From positions 1-32,217 of the forward strand of contig DCFR01000029.1 of assembly GCA_002319815.1 (NCBI GenBank): a stretch of 32,217 nucleotides of DNA. The letters are read 5' to 3'. This document shows, one piece after another, positions 24,118 through 31,558 of the stretch (its first letter is position 1; every line of letters begins with the position of its first letter). Under the pieces are notes generated by a model. It ran no database searches. It was given only the letters and a program-made list of their open reading frames with translations, and was not told the DNA's origin. The stretch is from Megamonas sp. UBA1799 (GTDB lineage Bacteria > Bacillota > Negativicutes > Selenomonadales > Selenomonadaceae). Both the position numbers and the translations under genes were made by a program.

Positions 24118-25278
24118 ATGGGAAAACGAAAATTCTGGATGAACGATCAGGAAGCCATTATGGGCATCGTCATGGTATTGCTGATTATTGGCACGATTAA
24201 TGTGTTTAGTTCCAGTTTTGTCTTGGGAGAAAATATGTACAATTCGCCTTATTTTTTCCTTTTACGTCATGGTATCAATTTGGCCGTCGGAATGGGAGCG
24301 TTTCTTTTTGCCTATAAACTCAATTACCATTATTGGCGCAAGGGCATTATTCTGCTGGTGGTCAGTACATTTGCTTTATTGGTGTTGGTTCTTTTTATCG
24401 GGCCGGTAATCAATGGCGCCAAGCGTTGGATATTGTTGCCGTTTGCACAGATACAGCCGGCGGAAATTGCCAAAATCGTAGCGATCTTTTTAGAAGCGGC
24501 CTATATTTCCTCCTGCATTGGGCGGGGAGTCTACAGTTCCATTCTCAGCCGGCAGTTTTTTCTGATTCTGGTGATGGCAGCGCTGATTGAGAAGGAGCCG
24601 GATGGGACAACGGCGGCCATTGTCGTCGGTATTCCGGTGCTGCTGCTGCTGATTGCCAATGTGCAAAAGGCAGGAAAGATTTTCCTACTCGCGGCCGGTC
24701 CGGTTGTGACGGCGCTGGTTTGCTATATACAGCCATACCGCATGGCGCGCATTCAGGTTTTGCTGAATCCCTGGAGCCATGCAGAAAATGAAGGCTATCA
24801 GATCGTGCAGTCTCTGTCGGCGATCGGGTCGGGCGGCTTCTGGGGCGTAGGGCTGGGCATGGGCGTGAGCAAGTATCAGTATCTGCCGGAAGCGCATACG
24901 GATTTTGCTTTTGCGGTGTTTTGTCAGGAAAATGGCTTTTTGGGGGCATTGGCAGTTTTTTTGTTGTTTGCAGCTTTTGCCTATTATGGTGCGCGCATTG
25001 CGAATGCGGCAACCGACGCATTCGGACAGATTTTGGCGATTGGCATGACTTTTCTGATTGTTGTACAGGGCGTTATGAATTTGCTCATGGTTGGCGGTTG
25101 GTTTCCGGTTGTTGGCGTGCCGCTGCCGTTCATTAGTTACGGCGGGACGTCTTTGATGGTCAGTCTTCTGAGTGTTGGCATTCTGGTGAATATCGGCAAA
25201 CATAGCCATCCGGCTAAACGCCTGGTAATTTCTGAGCCGCCGGAGGAAGTGCGGACGGCGCTGCATTTGGTGAAATAA
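24118..25278 (+). CDS. SEDS-family peptidoglycan polymerase (FtsW/RodA/SpoVE)
   Basis: A 386-residue membrane protein with about ten spans, of the SEDS glycosyltransferase family that polymerises peptidoglycan with a class B penicillin-binding protein. Motifs are GAKRWI (about 100), QPAEIAKI (113-120), ENEGYQIVQSLSAIGSGGFWGVGLGMG, the catalytic-region PEAHTDFAFAVFCQENG, and PLPFISYGGTSLM. ATG at 24118 follows GGGAGGGA; an upstream ATG at 24094 overlaps that site. FtsW and RodA cannot be separated by eye. No cognate PBP or murG lies next to it, and a terminator follows. Confidence 0.9.
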   Translation: MGKRKFWMNDQEAIMGIVMVLLIIGTINVFSSSFVLGENMYNSPYFFLLRHGINLAVGMGAFLFAYKLNYHYWRKGIILLVVSTFALLVLVLFIGPVINGAKRWILLPFAQIQPAEIAKIVAIFLEAAYISSCIGRGVYSSILSRQFFLILVMAALIEKEPDGTTAAIVVGIPVLLLLIANVQKAGKIFLLAAGPVVTALVCYIQPYRMARIQVLLNPWSHAENEGYQIVQSLSAIGSGGFWGVGLGMGVSKYQYLPEAHTDFAFAVFCQENGFLGALAVFLLFAAFAYYGARIANAATDAFGQILAIGMTFLIVVQGVMNLLMVGGWFPVVGVPLPFISYGGTSLMVSLLSVGILVNIGKHSHPAKRLVISEPPEEVRTALHLVK

Positions 25279-25316
25279 TAATAAAGAACCTGCTTTTTGG
25301 CAGGTTCTTTATTATT
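25277..25316. terminator. Bidirectional terminator between the SEDS gene and the deacetylase gene
   Basis: A perfect 17-bp stem (25277-25293 with 25300-25316) and a TTTTTG loop, T-rich outward on both strands. It lies between two converging genes. Confidence 0.88.
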
Positions 25317-25329
25317 ACGAATATTTTCT

Positions 25330-26223
25330 TTACCAGGGCTGCGGGGTCATCGGCGTGATAACGCCAAACGTATAGCCGCGTTCTTTCAAAAGCTGGATGA
25401 TGCGCGGCAGGGCTTTGACAGTTTCTTCATGTCCGCTGGAGCAATGCATGAGAATGATCGCTGAATCGCGGACGGCAGGTTTATCAATCTGAGCCTCGAC
25501 GTTGTCAATGAAATCCTGCGCGACGGGATGATGCGGCGCGGCGTCGGCTGAACTCACGTTCCAATCGTACTCTGTATAGCCGCTGATCTTCAGCGCGTTC
25601 CAATAGGCTTTGGTGAAGTTTCCCACGGTGCCGCCGGGAGCGCGGGTAATGAGCGGCCGGACCCCGAGAATATCATAGAGAATGGCGTCGGTTTTTCTCA
25701 TTTCCGCCAGATAGCTGTCGGGCGTTTTGTAGAGCCGCTGGTAGTCATGATCATAACTGTGGTTGCCGATGGCATGGCCTTCGTCATATATGCGATGGAC
25801 GATTTTTGGATAAAGCTTGGCATAGCGGCCGACAAGGAAAAAAGTAGCTGTTATTTGGTTTTGCTGTAAAATGTCCAGAACAGCTGCGGTGTTTTTGTCG
25901 TCCGGGCCGTCATCGAAGGTGAGGTAAACAATTTTTTTTGCTGTGTAGGGCGTGAGCGGCGGCAATTGCGTCGGCAGGCCGGCTTGGCGGCGCTCGTCGT
26001 ATGTATGGTGGTCATAGACCGGAACAGCCGGATTGTCAAGCTGTAGATTAGTCAGCGAATCATTGGCGATGACCGGCGCGGGCCGCGCTGCCGTGACGAT
26101 GCTTGTCTGGTCGTCGGCTTTTGTGTGCTTGCCGGCTGCGGCGCTGGAGCTATTGGAATCTGTTTGTGCACTGCAGCCTGTCAGCAATACGACGGCAGTC
26201 AGCAGTATGAACCATTTTTTCAT
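25330..26223 (-). CDS. Lipoprotein polysaccharide deacetylase (NodB domain)
   Basis: A 297-residue exported enzyme of carbohydrate esterase family 4, which removes N-acetyl groups from peptidoglycan or other polysaccharides. The signal peptide ends in a lipobox LTGC (Cys17), so it is membrane-anchored. After a Ser/Ala-rich linker the NodB domain carries TFDDGPD (102-108), HSYDH zinc histidines (155-159), RAPGG (194-198), DWNVSSAD (220-227) and the closing ILMHCS. All catalytic motifs are intact. GAGGAGGA precedes the ATG. It is a single gene converging on the SEDS polymerase. Confidence 0.95.
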   Translation of the reverse strand: MKKWFILLTAVVLLTGCSAQTDSNSSSAAAGKHTKADDQTSIVTAARPAPVIANDSLTNLQLDNPAVPVYDHHTYDERRQAGLPTQLPPLTPYTAKKIVYLTFDDGPDDKNTAAVLDILQQNQITATFFLVGRYAKLYPKIVHRIYDEGHAIGNHSYDHDYQRLYKTPDSYLAEMRKTDAILYDILGVRPLITRAPGGTVGNFTKAYWNALKISGYTEYDWNVSSADAAPHHPVAQDFIDNVEAQIDKPAVRDSAIILMHCSSGHEETVKALPRIIQLLKERGYTFGVITPMTPQPW

Positions 26224-26360
26224 AGGGACATCCTCCTCATTCTTATTGTAACATGGCAGGCAAGATGTTTGGTTCGCGTGCCCGTGTATAGAAAAGGCGG
26301 GGTCTGAACAAAAAATGAAATTATTTTTATCGTTTAGTTTTTTCTTAGGGAGGATCTGTG

Positions 26361-27020
26361 ATGCTTGTTTATACAGTAGATCAGGGAAGTTATATTTCTA
26401 TGGCGGATAGCCTTCGCCGGCAGCCGGAAGGGAAACGCAGCCTGTATGTGAATCTCACGAATCGCTGCTCATGCGCCTGTACGTTTTGTTTGCGGCAGTT
26501 TAAGGAAATGGCCCGCAGCAGTTCGCTCTGGTTGGACGAGGAACCGTCGGCAGCCGAGGTGCAGGCGGCCTTGCAGCCAATTCCATGGGATTTTGTGGGA
26601 GAGGTTGTTTTTTGCGGGTTTGGCGAACCGACGATGCGGCTGGCTGTGCTCATTGAATTGTTGGGTTGGATTCGTCAGACGCATCCTGGCGTTCGGACGC
26701 GGTTGAATACGAATGGCCTTTCTGATCTGGTTTATGGCCGGGATACGGCGGCCGATTTTGCCGGCGGTTTGTTGGATACTATTTCTATCAGTTTGAATGC
26801 ATCCAATGAGGAGCGCTATCTGGAGCTGACACGCAGCTCCTTTGGGCAGGGCTCTTTTGCCGCGATGCTTTCCTTTGCTGTGCGCTGCAAAGCCTATGTG
26901 CCTGATGTCGTGCTCACGGTTGTGGATCATGTGGAAGATGATGGCGAGATCGCGGCCTGCCAAAAAATCTGTGATGCTCGCGGCCTGCGGCTGCGGGTTC
27001 GTCCCTATGAAGCAAATTGA
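26361..27020 (+). CDS. TatD-linked radical SAM protein
   Basis: A 219-residue radical SAM enzyme. The cluster cysteines are 36, 40 and 43 (CSCACTFC), and the SAM-binding GFGEPTMR lies near residue 95; the strand TRLNTNGLS also fits. The short length and the start YVNLTNRCSCACTFCLRQ match the radical SAM family usually found beside tatD. No tatD gene is in the window. The reaction is unknown. ATG at 26361 follows GGGAGGA; a GTG one codon earlier is possible. A terminator lies 80 bp downstream. Confidence 0.85.
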   Translation: MLVYTVDQGSYISMADSLRRQPEGKRSLYVNLTNRCSCACTFCLRQFKEMARSSSLWLDEEPSAAEVQAALQPIPWDFVGEVVFCGFGEPTMRLAVLIELLGWIRQTHPGVRTRLNTNGLSDLVYGRDTAADFAGGLLDTISISLNASNEERYLELTRSSFGQGSFAAMLSFAVRCKAYVPDVVLTVVDHVEDDGEIAACQKICDARGLRLRVRPYEAN

Positions 27021-27097
27021 CTGGCGCTGGGGGCAGGAGCTGTGAGGCGATTCTTTTCCCTGCTTTAGCTTGTCGAAAAAGCATATAAACGTAAAAC

Positions 27098-27129
27098 AAA
27101 TCCGGCTCACATGCGTGCGAGCCGGATTT
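27098..27129 (+). terminator. Hairpin terminator after the radical SAM gene
   Basis: AAATCCGGCTC and GAGCCGGATTT form an 11-bp stem with a ten-base loop. The A/T base pairs at the foot give only three T residues, so efficiency is uncertain. Confidence 0.65.
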
Positions 27130-27195
27130 AAACGTTAATGGATAACATTGAATCCCTCTTTATTTTTTTGTCGGTATGCGCTTCCCTTAAGTAGA

Positions 27196-27236
27196 ATCAC
27201 ATACTGTATTTCTATGGCCAGCTGAGCCATTGTGAT
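27196..27236. repeat. Nested inverted repeat in the non-coding region
   Basis: ATGGC/GCCAT around CAGCTGA forms an inner hairpin, and ATCACA (27196-27201) pairs with TGTGAT (27231-27236) outside it with a 12-base bulge. It lies downstream of the TnpB-like remnant on the minus strand and might be a transposon end hairpin. Confidence 0.45.
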
Positions 27237-27292
27237 GTATATACCTTTCATACACATGCACGATCATCGTTCAATATCCCGTGATTGGTAAA

Positions 27293-27478
27293 TCAACCGC
27301 CCCCGGGGAACTTCCTATTTACTTGATGATAGGGACTACCTTGTATTGCAATACATGAATCGGAAACCTGTGGAGTTCCATTGCTTTCTGTACTGACGTT
27401 GTGCCTTTGTCCGACGGACTGCCGTAAGTGTGGAAATCCATCACTCCGCATTGCCGCTTGGAAATCTTTCTTCATCAA
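27293..27478 (-). pseudogene. Possible decayed IS200/IS605 TnpB 3' end (omega-RNA-like)
   Basis: This 61-codon frame lies in the only large gap of the window (27130-27739) without a proper gene. Its tail HNVSTESNGTPQVSDSCIAIQGSPY resembles the variable C-terminal tail of TnpB proteins, which often reads ...TPVES...S..CEAGSP.... The DNA ends in GGGCGGTTGAT, similar in style to the right end of such elements, where tnpB overlaps its omega RNA. The catalytic RuvC domain is absent, so at best this is a relic. A GGAGGTGGGG site at about 27536 on the minus strand and the steep change in base composition also mark inserted DNA. The similarity is from memory and modest; unrelated non-coding DNA is possible. 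Confidence 0.35.
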
Positions 27479-27681
27479 TGCACTTGCTAGTCAGAACTGG
27501 AAAGCTGCTGGATGAAATTCCTCATCAATAACTCCCCACCTCCTTTTCCTGTTTTTATTATACCATAGCACTCTATATATTGCAAGATTCTGAAATATTA
27601 TTTTTCAAAAAATTATGATATAAAGGCGGAAGAATCTTTACTAGTTTTAGAAAAAAAGTCATGAAGTGGGATGTTTTATAG

Positions 27682-27687
27682 TATAAT
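27682..27687 (+). promoter_or_regulatory. Candidate -10 box upstream of yqeB
   Basis: A perfect TATAAT lies 52 bp before the yqeB start in A/T-rich DNA. No clear -35 is present at 17 bp. Confidence 0.4.
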
Positions 27688-27739
27688 TAATAGGAAGAGA
27701 AATGGAAGATTATGAGCTGAAAATTAAGGGGCGCTGAAG

Positions 27740-28549
27740 ATGAAACATTTGATGATTGTCCGCAGCGGCGGAGCTCTTGCTACCGGTACCATTGCCTGCC
27801 TGCATAATGTGGGCTGTGAAGTGCTGGTGCTGGAAAAGCCCCGGCCATCGGCGCTGCGGCGGGAGGCTGCTTTTGCCGATGCTGTTTATGACGGGGTCAA
27901 GACGGTGGAACGGATCACCTGCCGCTGTGCCGCCAATTGGCGCGAAGCGGATTCCTTGCTGAGGACAGGCGCCGTCACGATGCTGGTCGATCCGGCGGGC
28001 CGGTATATTCATAAGTTTCGATCGCATATTTTAGTGGATTCTTTGAGCGATGATGGGGAAGCTATGATGCATCCGCAGACATCTGCTTATACGATTGGGC
28101 TGGGACCGCGGTTTTGTGCCGGACAGGATGTTGATTGTGTCATTGAAACAATGCGGGGCCACAATCTGGGCCGTATTATTTATGAGGGGCGGGCTTCGCG
28201 CGGGCAGGGAATGGCCAGTATTGTCAATGGCCTGGAACGGATTTTGCGGGCGCCGGTCGGCGGCACCATTGAAATTCAGCGAAACATTTCATCCGTTGTG
28301 CGTAAGGGGGACGTGGTGGCAGAAATTTATAATGACCGCAGCGAAGTGGTTCGCCTGCTTTCACCACTGGATGGAGTCCTGCGGGGGGCGATACACAACG
28401 GCTATGTGGTAACACCGGGGCTGCCGGTGGCGGAAATTGATCCGCGTACTGAGCCAGGCGATTGTTTCACCATTTCTGATCGTTCGCGCTGCATTGCCGG
28501 TTCGGTTCTGGAAGCTATTTTGGCTATGGGCCGAAAACGGCGTCATTAA
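27740..28549 (+). CDS. yqeB: Selenium-dependent molybdenum hydroxylase maturation protein YqeB
   Basis: A 269-residue protein of the YqeB/EF2563 family, which co-occurs with selenium-dependent molybdenum hydroxylases and is thought to help mature their labile-selenium cofactor. The Rossmann-like start MIVRSGGALATGTIACLHNVGCEVLVLEKPRPSA is distinctive, as are IGLGPRFCAGQDVDCVIETMRGHNLGR and LSPLDGVLRGAIHNGYVVTPGLPVAEIDPR. AAGGGGCGC precedes the ATG. It heads a three-gene row (27 bp and 14 bp gaps). No hydroxylase, selD or molybdenum cofactor gene is in this window. Confidence 0.9.
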   Translation: MKHLMIVRSGGALATGTIACLHNVGCEVLVLEKPRPSALRREAAFADAVYDGVKTVERITCRCAANWREADSLLRTGAVTMLVDPAGRYIHKFRSHILVDSLSDDGEAMMHPQTSAYTIGLGPRFCAGQDVDCVIETMRGHNLGRIIYEGRASRGQGMASIVNGLERILRAPVGGTIEIQRNISSVVRKGDVVAEIYNDRSEVVRLLSPLDGVLRGAIHNGYVVTPGLPVAEIDPRTEPGDCFTISDRSRCIAGSVLEAILAMGRKRRH

Positions 28550-28576
28550 ATTGGTCACAGCAAAGGAGGCAAAGAA

Positions 28577-29212
28577 ATGGAAGCATTTTTATTCGATATG
28601 GACGGTGTGATTGTCGATACACAACAGTATCATTCGCAGGCGTTGCAGCAGGTTTTTACGGAAGTTGGCATTTCGGTGTCGCTGGAGGAATTATCGCAAT
28701 ATGCAGGAACAAAACGCGGTGCCAGTTTTCGTGGTATTGCGGCCCGACGAGGGCTGACACTGCCTGTAGAGCAGCTGAGTGCCCGTAAAGACGTCATATT
28801 TAATACGATTATCGCTCATACGCAGCTGCAGCCCATTGAGGGAATTCCGGAGCTTTTAGCGAAACTGCAGGCGGCGGGCATTCCCATGGCAATTGCATCT
28901 TCCAGCAGTGATGCTTTCATTGCTTATATTGTTGATTGTCTACATATACGGTCTTTTTTTACTGCGTTACTGAGCGGGGAAAACCTGCCGGAGTCAAAGC
29001 CTGATCCGGCCATTTATCAGCTTGCCGCGCGAACGCTCGGCATTGTTCCTGAACAGTGCGTGGTGCTGGAAGATGCGGCTTTGGGCGTACAGGCAGCGAA
29101 GGCGGCCGGGATGTATTGCATCGGTTATCAAAATCCGCATTCAGGACGGCAGAATTTATCAAAAGCCGATGAGATTGTGGCTTCTATCAGGGAAATCCAT
29201 CTTACTATATAG
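28577..29212 (+). CDS. HAD-family hydrolase (beta-phosphoglucomutase-like)
   Basis: A 211-residue haloacid dehalogenase-type phosphatase or mutase. Motif I is FDMDGVIVDT, motif II SSSS (IASSSSDAF), motif III Lys in ESKPDPAIY, and motif IV EDAALGVQAAKAAGM. The helical cap between residues 17 and 80 is of the beta-phosphoglucomutase subgroup. The substrate is probably a small sugar phosphate but cannot be told. AAAGGAGGC precedes the ATG; it sits 27 bp after yqeB and 14 bp before the binding protein gene, so all three are probably co-transcribed. Confidence 0.9.
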   Translation: MEAFLFDMDGVIVDTQQYHSQALQQVFTEVGISVSLEELSQYAGTKRGASFRGIAARRGLTLPVEQLSARKDVIFNTIIAHTQLQPIEGIPELLAKLQAAGIPMAIASSSSDAFIAYIVDCLHIRSFFTALLSGENLPESKPDPAIYQLAARTLGIVPEQCVVLEDAALGVQAAKAAGMYCIGYQNPHSGRQNLSKADEIVASIREIHLTI

Positions 29213-29226
29213 GGAGGATGCTGGGG

Positions 29227-30021
29227 ATGAAAAAATATGTGGTTTTGACGCTCATCCTTGTTAGTATGCTGTTGACTGCTTCTGCGGCGGCAGATCCGGA
29301 GGACGAGACTGGGGGGCGCATTGCGGCGATTCAGGAGCGTGGCGTTTTGCTGGTAGGCACGACAGGCGATTACCGGCCAATGTCGTTTTTGAATGAAGAG
29401 TCCAATTCATATGAAGGATTTGATATCGAATTGGCGCAACGTCTGGCGGAAGCGATTGGCGTTGATACGGTGGAATTTGTACCGACAACCTGGGCGAGTC
29501 TGCTGCAGGATACTGTAGATGGAAAGTTTGATGTGGCGATGAGCGGTATTACCAAGACTGCCGCTAGAGAGGTTGTCGTCGATATGTCGCGGGGTTATCT
29601 CACCTTTGGCAAGACGATTCTGGTACGGGCGGAAGATCGTGGCAAGTATCGTTCATTGGAAGATTTGAATCAGCCCGGCGTTCGTGTGATGGTCAACCCT
29701 GGTGGCACCAATGAAAAATTTGCGCAGGAAAAACTGCCCCGGGCGACGCTGCTGCTGCATGCTAAGAATACTGAGATTCCGGCAATGATCGCTGCCAGCA
29801 AGGCGGATGTGATGATCACAGAAACCATGGAGGCGCGTCATTATATACAAGCAGACCCGCATTTAGCGGCGCCTTTGCTTGATAAGCCGTTTACGGAAAA
29901 TCATTTTGGCATTATGATGATGAAACAGGACGATGATCTGCTGCCGTTTGTCAATCAGTGGATGGATGAACTGGAAACTGACGGCACGTTGGCCGAGATG
30001 ACAACCCGGTATCTGCAATAA
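29227..30021 (+). CDS. Exported PheC-like protein (cyclohexadienyl dehydratase or amino-acid-binding)
   Basis: A 264-residue exported protein with a signal peptide (cleavage near residue 21) and the fold of polar amino acid ABC-transporter binding proteins. It strongly resembles PheC, the periplasmic cyclohexadienyl dehydratase that evolved from this fold: VGTTGDYRPMSF, FDIELAQRLAEAIG, KFDVAMSGIT, QPGVRVMVNPGGTNEKFAQEKLPRA and ITETMEARH. The Glu of MEARH aligns with the catalytic Glu of PheC. If it is an enzyme, it turns prephenate or arogenate into phenylpyruvate or phenylalanine in the periplasm. No ABC permease or ATPase genes accompany it, which favours the enzyme. ATG at 29227 is nine bases after GGGAGG. 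Confidence 0.85.
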   Translation: MKKYVVLTLILVSMLLTASAAADPEDETGGRIAAIQERGVLLVGTTGDYRPMSFLNEESNSYEGFDIELAQRLAEAIGVDTVEFVPTTWASLLQDTVDGKFDVAMSGITKTAAREVVVDMSRGYLTFGKTILVRAEDRGKYRSLEDLNQPGVRVMVNPGGTNEKFAQEKLPRATLLLHAKNTEIPAMIAASKADVMITETMEARHYIQADPHLAAPLLDKPFTENHFGIMMMKQDDDLLPFVNQWMDELETDGTLAEMTTRYLQ

Positions 30022-30098
30022 TAACCAGCAGAGAATCCAGTTGGACAGCAACTATAAAAATTAAAAATCACAATGACAAGAAAAATTGGAAATAAAGC

Positions 30099-30129
30099 TT
30101 GACTTTTTCTGCCAATATGTTATTATAAT
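30099..30129 (+). promoter_or_regulatory. Promoter of tRNA-Arg
   Basis: TTGACT (30099-30104) and TATAAT (30124-30129) stand 19 bp apart, 31 bp before the tRNA. Confidence 0.65.
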
Positions 30130-30159
30130 ATACGTCAGTTGCGCAAGCGATTGATGCAT

Positions 30160-30237
30160 GGCCCAGTAGCTCAGTTGGATTAGAGTATTTGACTACGAAT
30201 CAAAGGGTCGAGGGTTCGAGTCCCCCCTGGGTCACCA
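30160..30237 (+). tRNA. tRNA-Arg (ACG anticodon)
   Basis: A 78-nt tRNA with encoded CCA. The acceptor is GGCCCAG/CTGGGTC with one G-T pair; the anticodon stem TTTGA/TCAAA carries loop CTACGAA with anticodon ACG, and the T-loop is TTCGAGT. The first anticodon A is normally converted to inosine to read CGU, CGC and CGA. Confidence 0.95.
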
Positions 30238-30246
30238 TTGCAAATT

Positions 30247-30283
30247 AAAGCCTTCGCAGATTTCCTGTGGGGCTTTTTTTTTG
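30247..30283 (+). terminator. Rho-independent terminator of tRNA-Arg
   Basis: AAAGCCTTCGCAG pairs with CTGTGGGGCTTT, with one bulged C and some G-T pairs, and is followed by a run of T residues. Confidence 0.85.
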
Positions 30284-30383
30284 TTGCCTCATTGGTTTTA
30301 AAATAGAAGAAGGCGTTTTAAAACTTTATAATACATTAAGACTGGAGGATACGGTATAATATTTTTCAAGTGGGCCAAAAGTT

Positions 30384-30413
30384 TTGTGTAAAGGTTTTAG
30401 AAGTCGTTATAAT
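30384..30413 (+). promoter_or_regulatory. Candidate promoter of the EamA transporter gene
   Basis: TTGTGT (30384-30389) and TATAAT (30408-30413) are 18 bp apart. A second TATAAT at 30355 has no matching -35. The leader to the gene is about 140 bp. Confidence 0.5.
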
Positions 30414-30450
30414 AGTTTAACATTCATTTGCGCATATGATGATCAAGGTT

Positions 30451-30476
30451 ACTTAAATTACGGTTGCAATTTAAGT
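30451..30476. promoter_or_regulatory. Dyad symmetry, possible operator
   Basis: ACTTAAATT and AATTTAAGT form a perfect 9-bp dyad with an 8-base spacer, between the candidate promoter and the transporter start. It is A/T-rich and lacks a T-run, so it looks more like a protein-binding site than a terminator. Confidence 0.4.
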
Positions 30477-30556
30477 TTACAAATTAGCTGCATACGTAGT
30501 ACTATAAAGAATGTTATATTTTTTAATAGAAAAAAGGTTTTGGGAGAGCGGATGAT

Positions 30557-31462
30557 TTGATCAAGAAGTGGAGTTTTGCGTTACAAAAGTGGCAACTCTA
30601 TGCAGTTTTAGTATTGACATTTTTTATCTGGGGCAGTCTTTATGTTGTCAGCAAATATGTTTTAGGACAGATTCCTGCATTTACAACGGCAGAACTGCGG
30701 GCTGTGATCGCTGTTTTGGCTATTTTTCTTATTCTTAGAAAGCGATCTTTATTGAAGGTCAGGAAGGAAGATTATAAAGAAATTTTCCTGCTGGGTTTTT
30801 TAGGCTACTTTTTTTCACTCGATATGCAGCTTTTAGGAACACAGCTAAGTTCAGCTTCTTTAGCTTCGCTGCTGAATGCCTTAAATCCACTCGTGATCAT
30901 GCTTTTAGCCGCATTTTTTTTAGGTGAAAAACTGACGCAGCGCAAAATAATCGGTATTTTATTATCGTTGGCTGGAGTTTATGTGATTTTAGGGGATGCG
31001 TCTGCTGATACCGGCAGCGATATTTTTTGGGGGGTTGTTTTTAGCCTGCTTTCGGTATTATCCTGGGGGATTTTTACGATTCGGCTGCGAAAGATTGCAC
31101 AGCGATATGCTGGAATCGTCATCTTATTCTGGGGCATGTTAGTCGGGGCTGTTTGTAATCTTCCTGCTGTTGGCTGGGAGTTTGTGCGTTATGGTGTTCC
31201 TATGTTCAGCTTGTCCAGTGTGGTGGCCTTATTATATATGGGGCTTATTTGTACCGGATTGGCGCATTTTTTTTGGAATTATTGTCTTGGCCATTTGGAA
31301 GCGGGCAACTGTGCATTGTTTTATCCGCTGCAGCCCTTGATGGCGGCGCTGATGGGTATTTTTTTTCTGGGAGAGACTTTGACGGCAAATTTTTTATTGG
31401 GCAGTATTTTTATTTTAGGCGGACTTTTGCTGGAATTGTTGGGAAAAGCGCATCGTGGCTGA
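30557..31462 (+). CDS. EamA/DMT-family transporter
   Basis: A 301-residue membrane protein with ten predicted spans in two EamA repeats of five. The first repeat ends with LNALNPLVIMLLAAFFLGEKLTQRKIIGILLSLAGVYVIL and the second with FYPLQPLMAALMGIFFLGETLTANFLLGSIFILGGLLL, both typical of the drug/metabolite transporter superfamily. The substrate (amino acids, metabolites or drugs) is unknown. TTG at 30557 is the only fitting start: the ATG six bases before runs into a stop. GGGAGAGCGG lies upstream. A GAF-Fis regulator gene follows at 96 bp in the same direction. Confidence 0.92.
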   Translation: MIKKWSFALQKWQLYAVLVLTFFIWGSLYVVSKYVLGQIPAFTTAELRAVIAVLAIFLILRKRSLLKVRKEDYKEIFLLGFLGYFFSLDMQLLGTQLSSASLASLLNALNPLVIMLLAAFFLGEKLTQRKIIGILLSLAGVYVILGDASADTGSDIFWGVVFSLLSVLSWGIFTIRLRKIAQRYAGIVILFWGMLVGAVCNLPAVGWEFVRYGVPMFSLSSVVALLYMGLICTGLAHFFWNYCLGHLEAGNCALFYPLQPLMAALMGIFFLGETLTANFLLGSIFILGGLLLELLGKAHRG

Positions 31463-31558
31463 AGCGTGAAAATAGGTTGCGGCCGACTGGCTGCATTTTA
31501 GCAAAGTTGGCAGTTTGTGCGGGATATATATTTCAAATTTGTTTTGAGGGTGGAATGA

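Noticed and set aside
31500..31530. Sigma-54 promoter before the GAF-Fis regulator gene
   Set aside because: A TGGCA and a downstream TGC are visible, but the GG to GC spacing is 8 instead of 10 bases.
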